A stretch of DNA of 5,197 nucleotides from Bacteroidota bacterium (lineage in GTDB: Bacteria; Bacteroidota; Bacteroidia; Bacteroidales; UBA10428). The position numbers and the translations under genes are program-made. Below the pieces are notes generated by a model. It was not told the origin of the DNA. It worked only from the letters and a program-made list of their open reading frames with translations, and made no database searches. Shown piece after piece: positions 1 to 5,197 of this stretch. Location: assembly GCA_017860375.1 (NCBI GenBank), contig JAGDMB010000209.1:1-5197 (forward strand), given 5' to 3'. The first letter of the stretch is position 1. Each line of letters opens with the position of its first letter.

Positions 1-1312
1 GACCCGCTTTGGGAGTGATCTTGCGGTTGAAAACGCCCAACAGGAACACAGCCGCAATGGCAGGGGCTATAAGGGACTGAACATTTTGCAGGTATTCATA
101 CAATACCGCACCCAGGCTTCTCATGATCGGTATCCAGACCAACCCTAACAGAACGACGGATATGGTCGCAATACGTCCGACCCAAACCAGTTTATGTTCG
201 GATGTATCAGGCCTGTAGTGCTTGTAAAAATCAATGGTAAACAGGGTGGCAGAAGAGTTGAAATGGGCGGCGAGGGATGTCATCAGGGCAGCCAGGAAGC
301 CGACAACCACCAATCCCTTTATACCCATGGGTAATAAATTGCCAACCAGACTGCCGTATGCCTTATCATTGGAGTCGAAGTCAAATCCATCCACACCCTT
401 GGTTCTCAAAGCGGCCGCAATCATACCCGGAATTAAAAACATAAAAACAGGCAATAATTTTAGAAATCCTGCGAATATAGCTCCTCTACGTGCCTGTGTG
501 AGATTTTTAGCAGCAAGGGCCCGCTGAACAATATGCTGGTCGGTACACCAGTACCAGAAACCAATAATGGCGGCTCCAAAAAACACACTGACGCCCGGGA
601 ATTTGTTGTACCACATATCTCCCTTAGGATGGAACAGATGCATATTGGTTGCACCATCCGCACTGGCATATTTCACCATTTCCTGCCATCCGTCGATGAT
701 CCCGCCGCCTCCCAATTTTAAAAGGCCCAATATTAAGATCAGGATTGCGCCGGCAATTAATATCGGAGCCTGAACCACCGAAATGGTCATAATGCCTTTC
801 ATACCTCCAAGCACGGTAAAAATACCCGTAAGGAGCACAAGTCCTATCGCACCATACCAAAAGTCAATTCCAAGTACGGCTTCAAGAAAAATACCACCGG
901 TGAATGCAGCTACCGATACTTTCGTCAATACATAACTCAGCAGTGTTATGATGGATAATGTTGAACTGGCATTCTTATTATACCGTCTGAATAAAAACTC
1001 AGGCATCGTAAAAACCCGGCTATGGGCATAGAAGGGGACGAATACCCAGCCCAGGACCAGGATAAGCCATCCGTGCATTTCCCAATGGGCCATGGCCATA
1101 CCGCTCTCGGCACCGGCACCTGCCAAACCCACCAGATGCTCGGATCCGATGTTGGCTGCAAAAATTGCCGCACCGACAGCTAGCCAGGTCTCACTCCGGC
1201 CAGAAAGAAAATAATCACTTGTATCGTCCTTTTTGTGTTTAATTACCCACAAAACTATTCCCACAAGTGCCAGGAAGAATAGCAACATTATAATCCAGTC
1301 TAAAGTTGTCAT
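1..1312 (-). CDS. Sodium/sugar (SGLT-type) solute symporter, C-terminally cut by window edge
   Basis: This is an inner-membrane transporter of the sodium:solute symporter family (SSS/SLC5), expected to couple Na+ entry to uptake of a sugar or polyol. I read 437 codons without a break from ATG at 1312 to the left edge; the family usually has about 500-560 residues, so the last helices are missing. Hydrophobic segments run throughout, the first at about residues 5-23. Seen motifs are GSEHLVGLAGAGA (56-68), WYWCTDQHIVQR (253-264), GFLKLLP (282-288) and AALMTSLAAHFNSSATLFT (341-359). By recalled alignment to Vibrio vSGLT and human SGLT1, A52, I55, A342, T345 and S346 fall at the Na2 sodium site. 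H59, W77, E78, Y254, W255, K285 and Q409 fall at sugar-site or gate positions. The motifs resemble animal SGLTs as much as vSGLT. No Shine-Dalgarno is seen; the leader is A-rich. The exact substrate (glucose, galactose, inositol or another) is not determined. The family call is firm. Confidence 0.93.
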   Translation of the reverse strand, partial: MTTLDWIIMLLFFLALVGIVLWVIKHKKDDTSDYFLSGRSETWLAVGAAIFAANIGSEHLVGLAGAGAESGMAMAHWEMHGWLILVLGWVFVPFYAHSRVFTMPEFLFRRYNKNASSTLSIITLLSYVLTKVSVAAFTGGIFLEAVLGIDFWYGAIGLVLLTGIFTVLGGMKGIMTISVVQAPILIAGAILILILGLLKLGGGGIIDGWQEMVKYASADGATNMHLFHPKGDMWYNKFPGVSVFFGAAIIGFWYWCTDQHIVQRALAAKNLTQARRGAIFAGFLKLLPVFMFLIPGMIAAALRTKGVDGFDFDSNDKAYGSLVGNLLPMGIKGLVVVGFLAALMTSLAAHFNSSATLFTIDFYKHYRPDTSEHKLVWVGRIATISVVLLGLVWIPIMRSLGAVLYEYLQNVQSLIAPAIAAVFLLGVFNRKITPKAG

Positions 1313-1348
1313 GGTTTTTTGTAGTGTTAGAGTTTGTGATTATTATTT

Positions 1349-1356
1349 CAAATATA
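1349..1356 (-). promoter_or_regulatory. Probable -7 promoter box of the symporter gene
   Basis: On the minus strand this reads TATATTTG, which fits the Bacteroidota primary-sigma -7 consensus TAnnTTTG. It lies 36 bases ahead of the symporter ATG and downstream of the operon terminator, so the symporter probably has its own transcript with a leader of about 30 bases. No good TTTG -33 element is found 19-21 bases further upstream (the site reads ATAA at 19), so the promoter is weak or needs an activator. That last point is inference. Confidence 0.5.
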
Positions 1357-1447
1357 TGGTGTATATAATTTTACATTATTCACAGGTATGAGACCCTAAA
1401 GTCCTGATTTGAAATTTGAGTTTCACGAATAAGTCTCTACCGTGCTG

Positions 1448-1477
1448 AAAAAATAATAAGTGTTCCTTTAACACTTA
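1448..1477 (-). terminator. Intrinsic terminator of the bamD-rpoZ-coaBC-porD operon
   Basis: On the minus strand there is a perfect 8-bp stem, TAAGTGTT paired with AACACTTA, closed by the five-base loop AAAGG. It is followed directly by TTATTTTTT. This hairpin plus T-tract is the classic Rho-independent form. It sits about 105 bases after the stop of the last operon gene and ahead of the symporter promoter box, so it separates the two transcription units. Confidence 0.8.
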
Positions 1478-1581
1478 ATGTAATGTAAAGATAAAATTAA
1501 ATCGAATAAAACAAACTTTTTACATGGATTTTTTGAGGAGGGGAAAAAGACCGGGCAGCGGATTTGTTTCCGTTTTTTTTA

Positions 1582-2493
1582 TTATGCCGGATTGTTAATC
1601 CGGGCATAGGTTTCCTTATGGGTGGGGTCAATCTGGTTGAGGATGATCATGACCCGGCGCTTCTCTTCGTCGGTCGCTTCCTTGAAAATGTTTACAAATT
1701 CTTCGTTCTTGGCATCGAGTATTACCTGCAAGAAATGCATGAAAGGATCGGGACGGTTGCGGTATACTTCCTGCAAAAGGGTAAGGCTGTTGGCAATTTC
1801 GGTGCGGGCTTCAAAGGTCTTGTCGAACATCTGATCAAGGCCTTTGCGGTGATAGATATAGATGAATTCCCGTACGGGTGAGAAATCGGTGTTCAGAATA
1901 TTATTGACCAGCCAGTATCGGTTCTTGCGGCTCGTGCTTTCGGATGCTTTCCAGCCCGATTCAGTTGCGTTCTGAGCGTTGTTGACAATTTTTTCTGCGC
2001 GTTGAAAAAATTCGTTCCCCGACATAAGACCAAAGCTGTCGAAATTAATCCCCAGAATGATGTTGGCATAATATGCCAGAATGGAAGTCAGTCCCGAAGT
2101 ATAAATGGTTTCACTGAACTCGAGCGGTTGAAATTCCACATACCGGAAATCGAGGTCATTGTCCACATAATTCAGTAAAACGGTGTTGTAACTGGAATTA
2201 AAGACCGGCCGTTGAGTCTGGACGGTGAGGGAGCCCTTGAACTGATCGTTGCCGATCATTTCGGTCAGATTGAAAAGGATGTTGCACTCAATCCGCTCCG
2301 CGTTGCTGAATTTGTAGTTCGTCCATGCCGTATTGTTCATGAATTCGGTAACAGCAGTCTGCAGGGTCTGGAAAACCTGCTTGTTCGTTCCCGGTATTTT
2401 ACTGGTTACCATCTGGATATTGCAGCGTAATTCCTGGGAATACACCTGCGTGCAGAAAAAAAGCACAAGCACCGGAATCCCTATTTTCTTCAT
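1582..2493 (-). CDS. porD: DUF4835 family exported protein, type IX secretion PorD-like
   Basis: This is a 303-residue exported protein that I recognise as the Bacteroidota family formerly called DUF4835, now often named type IX secretion system protein PorD. Its molecular role is poorly known. Residues 1-19 form a Sec signal peptide: two lysines, a hydrophobic run, then VYS before Gln20. The mature N-terminus QELRCNIQM, the second segment ERIECNI (C24 and C70, a possible disulfide pair), and the QVFQTLQTAVTEFMNNTAW stretch (39-57) are family-like. No lipobox is seen, so it is probably periplasmic or outer-membrane associated. I chose ATG at 2493, ten bases after the coaBC stop; an in-frame TTG at 2499 would add two residues and shorten the gap to four bases. 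It is the last gene of the operon. The family call is good; the PorD name comes from memory of current nomenclature, and no other type IX gene is visible here. Confidence 0.82.
   Translation of the reverse strand: MKKIGIPVLVLFFCTQVYSQELRCNIQMVTSKIPGTNKQVFQTLQTAVTEFMNNTAWTNYKFSNAERIECNILFNLTEMIGNDQFKGSLTVQTQRPVFNSSYNTVLLNYVDNDLDFRYVEFQPLEFSETIYTSGLTSILAYYANIILGINFDSFGLMSGNEFFQRAEKIVNNAQNATESGWKASESTSRKNRYWLVNNILNTDFSPVREFIYIYHRKGLDQMFDKTFEARTEIANSLTLLQEVYRNRPDPFMHFLQVILDAKNEEFVNIFKEATDEEKRRVMIILNQIDPTHKETYARINNPA
1584..1607 (-). other. Hairpin spanning the end of porD
   Basis: The arms ATGCCGGATT (1584-1593) and AATCCGGGCAT (1597-1607) pair over 10 bp with one bulged G and a three-base loop. 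The hairpin covers the last codons of porD and touches its TAA stop. On the transcript it is followed by an A-rich tract, not U-rich, so it is not an intrinsic terminator. It could protect the mRNA 3' end, or be a by-product of the coding sequence (codons RINNPA). Confidence 0.35.
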
Positions 2494-2503
2494 GGGCAAT
2501 GCG

Positions 2504-3712
2504 TTAAATTATGGTTTGCAGGTACTGCAAAATATCTTCAGCAACTTCCTGCTTTGTTTTTAACGGGAATTCCATCTTTCTATTATGCTTGTCCAGCAGG
2601 GTAATTTTATTGGTATCGGTCCCGAATCCTGTCCCTTTGTCCTGCAAAGAATTCAGCACAATAAAATCAAAGTTTTTCCTTTTCATCTTTTCCCTGGCAT
2701 TTTTAACGGCATGTTCGGTTTCAAGGGCAAATCCTGCCAGGAATTGATTCTTTTTTTTCATGCTTCCCAGGGCAGCCGCGATATCGCGATTGGGTTCCAG
2801 CTCAAGGGTAAGGTTTTGCATCGACCGTTTTATTTTCTCCTGTGCCCGGTATTTGGGTTTATAATCGGCCACGGCTGCAACAAGAATCGCTCCATCCATG
2901 TGGGGATAACGGGTGCGGCATTCCGTATACATTTCATCGGCGGTCTGAACAGGGACCAGGGTTATACCGGGATCCGCAATATTTTCAGAGGTAGGACCGC
3001 TGATCAGGATCACGCGGGCACCCTGGGAAGCAAGTGCATCCGCCAGGGCATATCCCATCCTCCCTGAAGAATGATTGCTGATGAAGCGTACCGGATCGAT
3101 CGGCTCACAGGTAGGACCTGCCGTGACAAGGATGTTTTTACCTTTTAACCGGGACGGTATTTTTTTTTTACGGCTGAAGTGTTTTTTTAAGGCTTCGACG
3201 ATTTTTTCGGGTTCTTCCATTCTTCCCTTTCCGGTGAGCCCGCTGGCCAGTTCGCCGGTTTCAGGCTCCAGGATCAGATTGCCGAATTGTTTCAGCACGT
3301 CGATGTTATGACGGGTGGCCGGGTGGGCAAGCATATCCAGATCCATGGCCGGGGCAACAAATACCGGGCAACGCGCTGATAAATAAGCGGTAAGCAAAAG
3401 ATTATCGGCAATGCCGTGGGCCATTTTTGCCATGGTGTTGGCGGTGGCGGGAGCAATGACATACGCGTCAGCCCACATTCCCAGGTCAACATGATTATTC
3501 CAGTCGCCGTTCTCTGCATTATAAAAATCAACCAAAACAGGATTTTTTGAAAGGGTGGCCAGGGTGAGCGGTGTGATAAACGCTTTGGCAAGGGGAGTCA
3601 TGATGACTTTAACCTCCGCCTTTTCCTTAACCAGCATCCGAATAAGAACAGCGGCCTTATACGCTGCTATGCTGCCGGTAACGCCAACCAGTATTTTCCT
3701 GTTTTCCAGCAT
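2504..3712 (-). CDS. coaBC: Bifunctional phosphopantothenoylcysteine decarboxylase / phosphopantothenate-cysteine ligase
   Basis: This cytosolic bifunctional enzyme of coenzyme A synthesis joins cysteine to 4'-phosphopantothenate (CoaB) and then decarboxylates the product to 4'-phosphopantetheine using FMN (CoaC). At 402 residues it has the normal length. The N-terminal flavoprotein domain (about 1-180) shows the FMN-binding GSIAAYKA (13-20), catalytic His74 in NNHVDLG, PATAN (88-92), PAMDLDM (121-127) and GKGRM (161-165). The C-terminal CoaB domain (about 190-402) shows LVTAGPTCEPIDPVRFIS, NHSSGRMG (213-220), AAVADYKP (279-286) and EKIKR (292-296). Two residues important in E. coli CoaC differ: the Asn of PAMN is Asp124 and the flap Cys is Ser157. 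I believe similar motifs occur in relatives, so activity is likely kept. The ATG at 3712 follows a good Shine-Dalgarno and lies 12 bases after the rpoZ stop. Identity is certain. Confidence 0.97.
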   Translation of the reverse strand: MLENRKILVGVTGSIAAYKAAVLIRMLVKEKAEVKVIMTPLAKAFITPLTLATLSKNPVLVDFYNAENGDWNNHVDLGMWADAYVIAPATANTMAKMAHGIADNLLLTAYLSARCPVFVAPAMDLDMLAHPATRHNIDVLKQFGNLILEPETGELASGLTGKGRMEEPEKIVEALKKHFSRKKKIPSRLKGKNILVTAGPTCEPIDPVRFISNHSSGRMGYALADALASQGARVILISGPTSENIADPGITLVPVQTADEMYTECRTRYPHMDGAILVAAVADYKPKYRAQEKIKRSMQNLTLELEPNRDIAAALGSMKKKNQFLAGFALETEHAVKNAREKMKRKNFDFIVLNSLQDKGTGFGTDTNKITLLDKHNRKMEFPLKTKQEVAEDILQYLQTII

Positions 3713-3717
3713 CGTAA

Positions 3718-3726
3718 TCCTTCCTT
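3718..3726 (-). promoter_or_regulatory. Shine-Dalgarno-like site of coaBC
   Basis: The minus strand reads AAGGAAGGA, ending five bases before the coaBC ATG. Purine-rich sites this close to consensus are uncommon in Bacteroidota, and the other genes here lack one at normal spacing. It overlaps the rpoZ stop codon, so ribosomes finishing rpoZ could re-initiate at coaBC (inference). It supports ATG 3712 as the start. Confidence 0.55.
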
Positions 3727-4039
3727 ACTCTGCTTTCCTTACATATATCTGATCGCGTTCAAACTCATCGAGGGCGATCAGGGTATGTTTGGGCATCCGC
3801 TCATAGAATTTTGAAATCTCGATCTGTTCGCGGTTCTCAAATACTTCCTCGAGATTATCGGTATAGTTGGCAAATTCTTCCAGTTTCCGGTTCAGTTCTT
3901 CCTTGATCTCAATGCCAATCTGGTTGGCCCTTTTTGAACAAACCATTACCGCTTCATAAATATTTCCGGTGCGGGCTTCCAGGCTGTTCAGATCCCTTGT
4001 CGTGGTCGTGGTGGCTGCTTTCGATTTCTTATAATCCAT
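3725..4039 (-). CDS. rpoZ: DNA-directed RNA polymerase omega subunit (Bacteroidota type)
   Basis: This 104-residue protein belongs to the Rpb6/omega family. Omega binds the beta' subunit and helps RNA polymerase assembly and stability. The sequence fits the Bacteroidota form: an N-terminal MDYKKSKA followed by a threonine run, then TRDLNSLEARTGNIYEAV (14-31), CSKRANQIGIEIKEEL (34-49) and the acidic signature NLEEVFENREQIEISKFYE (62-80). SKRANQI is the omega core helix. The ATG at 4039 begins MDYKK as in relatives and lies 14 bases after the bamD stop. A second ATG at 4043 is out of frame. An AAGGA lies within the bamD 3' end, rather far from the start. It is co-transcribed with bamD upstream and coaBC downstream. 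The call rests on remembered family sequence, not a search. Confidence 0.93.
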   Translation of the reverse strand: MDYKKSKAATTTTTRDLNSLEARTGNIYEAVMVCSKRANQIGIEIKEELNRKLEEFANYTDNLEEVFENREQIEISKFYERMPKHTLIALDEFERDQIYVRKAE

Positions 4040-4053
4040 ACATTGTTTATTAA

Positions 4054-4881
4054 TTAATCCTTAATACTTTCAATATTTCTTGTTTTCAGGTATTGCGATG
4101 CATTATCGTATAACCGGGTTGCATCTTTACTGAATTTGCTATCGGGATATTCCGCGATGAATGAATAATAGTCATCAATGGAATCCTGAAACCTTTCGGG
4201 CTGCTTGCTTGCGATACTGTGATACGCAAGCATGTAACTTGACTTGACGATCATATAGAGAATTTCTTCCCGGTATTGGGTTTCGGGATAGTCCGCCAGG
4301 CTCGATTTCAACGCGGTCAGCGCTGCCTTGTAATCTTCCAGGTTAAAATAGGTTTTTGCCCCCAAATAGGACTTTTGAATCAACTTTTCACGCAGTTCCG
4401 TGATGTATTTTTCGCATTCCCCCAATCGTTTGCTGTTCGGATACCTTACCAGGTAAAGCCTCATTGCATCAAGGGCCTGGTAGGTATTGGTCTGATCGAG
4501 TTCAGGTCGCGGCGAAGAAAGGTAATAGCAGTAGGCTTCATTAAAGGCAGCCTCTTCAACAAAAGGACTGTTCCCGTATGTCTGTGTGAAAAGCTGAAAA
4601 TAATGCCCGGCAATTTCATAATTGGCCTGTTTGAAATAACTCATGGCCTGAAAAAAGTAAACCGAGTCGGCTTTTTTAGTCCCCCTGAATACCGGGGCGA
4701 TCTGGTCAAAAATGTTTCCCGACCGCAGGTATTCTTCCTCGTTGTAATATTCAAAGGCTTTCGCGTACTTCAGGTTGTAGTCGTCGCTTTTTAATATTTT
4801 TTCATATCCCGAGCAGGAAAAAAAGACAAAAACCGCTGAGAATAAAAGCAATAGACTTATGAAGGAGGCTTTTTTAAACAT
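4054..4881 (-). CDS. bamD: Outer membrane protein assembly factor BamD (lipoprotein)
   Basis: BamD is a periplasm-facing outer-membrane lipoprotein of the BAM complex, which inserts beta-barrel proteins with BamA. The product has 275 residues, normal for Bacteroidota BamD. It starts with KK and a hydrophobic segment (5-22), ending in the lipobox-like FFSC with lipidation Cys23 followed by SG. The mature part is helical with TPR-like repeats: about 37-66 (YAKAFEYYNEEEYLRSGNIF), 70-103, 106-148 and two C-terminal repeats around 172-200 and 205-250. The segment SPRPELDQTNTYQALDAMRLYLVRYPNS (123-150) carries the typical Bacteroidota signature SPRPxLDQ...YP.S. I chose ATG 4881 because the signal peptide starts there. 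An in-frame TTG at 4896 would add five residues but would sit inside the promoter box. It is the first gene of the operon. Identity is strong. Confidence 0.95.
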   Translation of the reverse strand: MFKKASFISLLLLFSAVFVFFSCSGYEKILKSDDYNLKYAKAFEYYNEEEYLRSGNIFDQIAPVFRGTKKADSVYFFQAMSYFKQANYEIAGHYFQLFTQTYGNSPFVEEAAFNEAYCYYLSSPRPELDQTNTYQALDAMRLYLVRYPNSKRLGECEKYITELREKLIQKSYLGAKTYFNLEDYKAALTALKSSLADYPETQYREEILYMIVKSSYMLAYHSIASKQPERFQDSIDDYYSFIAEYPDSKFSKDATRLYDNASQYLKTRNIESIKD

Positions 4882-4885
4882 CGCG

Positions 4886-4916
4886 CAAAAATACAATATT
4901 TTTATTTAAATGCTAA
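4886..4916 (-). promoter_or_regulatory. Promoter of the bamD operon
   Basis: On the minus strand a TATTTTTG box (4886-4893) matches the Bacteroidota -7 consensus TAnnTTTG exactly. At exactly 19 bases upstream is TTAG (4913-4916), three of four matches to the -33 element TTTG. The -7 box ends only four bases before the bamD ATG at 4881, so transcription would begin at or next to the start codon and the mRNA would be leaderless or nearly so. Confidence 0.72.
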
Positions 4917-4990
4917 TACTATCAACGACCTTTTTTCCTGCAAATTGCGCAATAACATTTAATAATAATTGATCGCTTCGCATGAAATCT

Positions 4991-5041
4991 ATCCCGATAC
5001 GCTCCCGACCTTCGGTGCGGGACAAGTTCCGCTATCGGGAT
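4991..5041. repeat. Nested inverted-repeat element, candidate dispersed intergenic repeat
   Basis: Outer arms ATCCCGATA (4991-4999) and TATCGGGAT (5033-5041) are perfect 9-bp complements and extend by two more pairs past a bulged C. Inside is a second hairpin: TCCCG+ACC (5003-5010), loop TTC, GGT+G+CGGGA (5014-5022), eight pairs with one bulged G. The block is richer in G+C than its AT-rich surroundings. Neither strand has a T-tract after the stem, so it is not a plain terminator. It resembles the TCCCGA/TCGGGA-rich palindromes often scattered between Bacteroidota genes; that comparison is from memory and untested. Confidence 0.6.
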
Positions 5042-5098
5042 TAATTCGGCTAACAGTTTTCAATGCGCCAAAGGCTTTTGAAAACTGAGCCTCATTAA
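5041..5098. repeat. Long imperfect hairpin next to the nested repeat
   Basis: Arms TTAAT, GGCT and CAGTTTTCAA (5041-5045, 5048-5051, 5054-5063) pair in order with TTGAAAACTG, AGCC and ATTAA (5078-5087, 5088-5091, 5094-5098). That makes 19 base pairs, broken by a TC/TC mismatch and an AA bulge. The apical loop holds a small GCC-AAA-GGC hairpin (5067-5075 region). It abuts the previous element and ends 16 bases before the plus-strand -33 box. No T-tract follows on either strand. It may be a second half of one mobile or REP-like unit, or a regulatory structure. Confidence 0.6.
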
Positions 5099-5113
5099 AA
5101 AAAACTACCCTCT

Positions 5114-5144
5114 TTTGCATGATCATCAAAAAAAATTACTTTTG
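5114..5144 (+). promoter_or_regulatory. Strong Bacteroidota-type promoter for the plus-strand gene
   Basis: TTTG (5114-5117), a spacer of exactly 19 bases, and TACTTTTG (5137-5144) match the consensus TTTG-N19-TAnnTTTG fully. The transcript would begin near 5150 and give a leader of about 30 bases before the GTG at 5180. It is divergent from the bamD promoter. Confidence 0.8.
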
Positions 5145-5179
5145 CACGTTCTTACAGTAGAAACTAAAATTTAAAAGAA

Positions 5180-5197
5180 GTGGACATATTCGACAAA
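5180..5197 (+). CDS. Start of a plus-strand gene, cut by window edge, product uncertain
   Basis: Six codons are visible, reading (M)DIFDK from a GTG start. In this frame a TAA stop lies at 5165-5167, and GTG 5180 is the first usable start after it. No ATG occurs between the promoter and the window end in any plus frame after 5121. The A-rich AAAAGAA just ahead fits Bacteroidota translation starts. The N-terminus MDIFDK recalls glycine C-acetyltransferase/serine palmitoyltransferase-like PLP enzymes of this phylum, but six residues cannot establish that, so no symbol is given. Confidence 0.5.

Noticed and set aside
234..527. Plus-strand open frame of 97 codons within the symporter region
   Set aside because: It runs antisense to the uninterrupted symporter reading frame, shows no recognisable domain and has no promoter-like or ribosome-binding sequence.
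1559..1580. CGGA-loop-TCCG followed by eight T on the plus strand, resembling a terminator
   Set aside because: The stem has only four pairs and no plus-strand gene lies upstream. The better terminator is the minus-strand hairpin at 1448-1477.
1313..1581. Possible small gene or RNA between porD and the symporter
   Set aside because: No open frame with a start and ribosome site, no tRNA-like fold and no known RNA motif was seen; only the terminator and a -7 box are supportable.
2585..3067. Plus-strand open frame of 160 codons
   Set aside because: It lies antisense to coaBC motifs that are fully recognisable on the minus strand; a shadow frame.
4276..4794. Plus-strand open frame of 172 codons
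   Set aside because: It is antisense to bamD, whose lipobox and TPR signature are clear; no independent evidence of coding.
4882..4896. Five-residue N-terminal extension of BamD from TTG 4896
   Set aside because: TTG 4896 would lie within the promoter region upstream of the -7 box, and the lipoprotein signal peptide begins properly at ATG 4881.
4944..4953. Perfect palindrome ATTGCGCAAT between the divergent promoters
   Set aside because: A 10-base palindrome is expected several times by chance in 5 kb, it does not extend further, and no regulator is known here.

Overview
The window looks like an ordinary chromosomal segment from a member of the Bacteroidota, most likely a Bacteroidales/Marinilabiliales-type or related lineage. 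The evidence is a Bacteroidota-type RNA polymerase omega subunit, a BamD-like lipoprotein and a DUF4835/PorD-type protein flanking coaBC, and promoters of the Bacteroidota form (TTTG, 19-base spacer, TAnnTTTG). No species can be named from the sequence alone.

Layout. Bases 1-1312 (minus strand) hold the first 437 codons of a sodium/solute symporter of the SGLT (SLC5) type; its C-terminus lies beyond the left edge. Bases 1313-1581 are non-coding. They hold a -7 promoter box for the symporter and a clear intrinsic terminator for the operon coming from the right. Bases 1582-4881 are a compact minus-strand operon, read right to left: bamD (outer-membrane assembly lipoprotein), rpoZ (omega), coaBC (coenzyme A synthesis) and a PorD/DUF4835 exported protein. 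Gaps within it are 14, 12 and 10 bases. Bases 4882-5179 form a divergent intergenic region with a promoter for bamD, two long imperfect inverted repeats, and a near-perfect promoter on the plus strand. Bases 5180-5197 appear to be the first six codons of a plus-strand gene starting with GTG.

The four operon genes join envelope biogenesis (bamD, porD) with core metabolism and transcription (coaBC, rpoZ). To my knowledge this neighbourhood recurs in Bacteroidota, so it supports the family assignments rather than marking a new system. I found no phage, transposase, CRISPR, toxin-antitoxin or defence genes. The points most worth a second look are the two structured elements at 4991-5098, the active-site substitutions in the CoaC half of CoaBC, and the close resemblance of the symporter to animal SGLT proteins. 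I do not see a previously undescribed system here.
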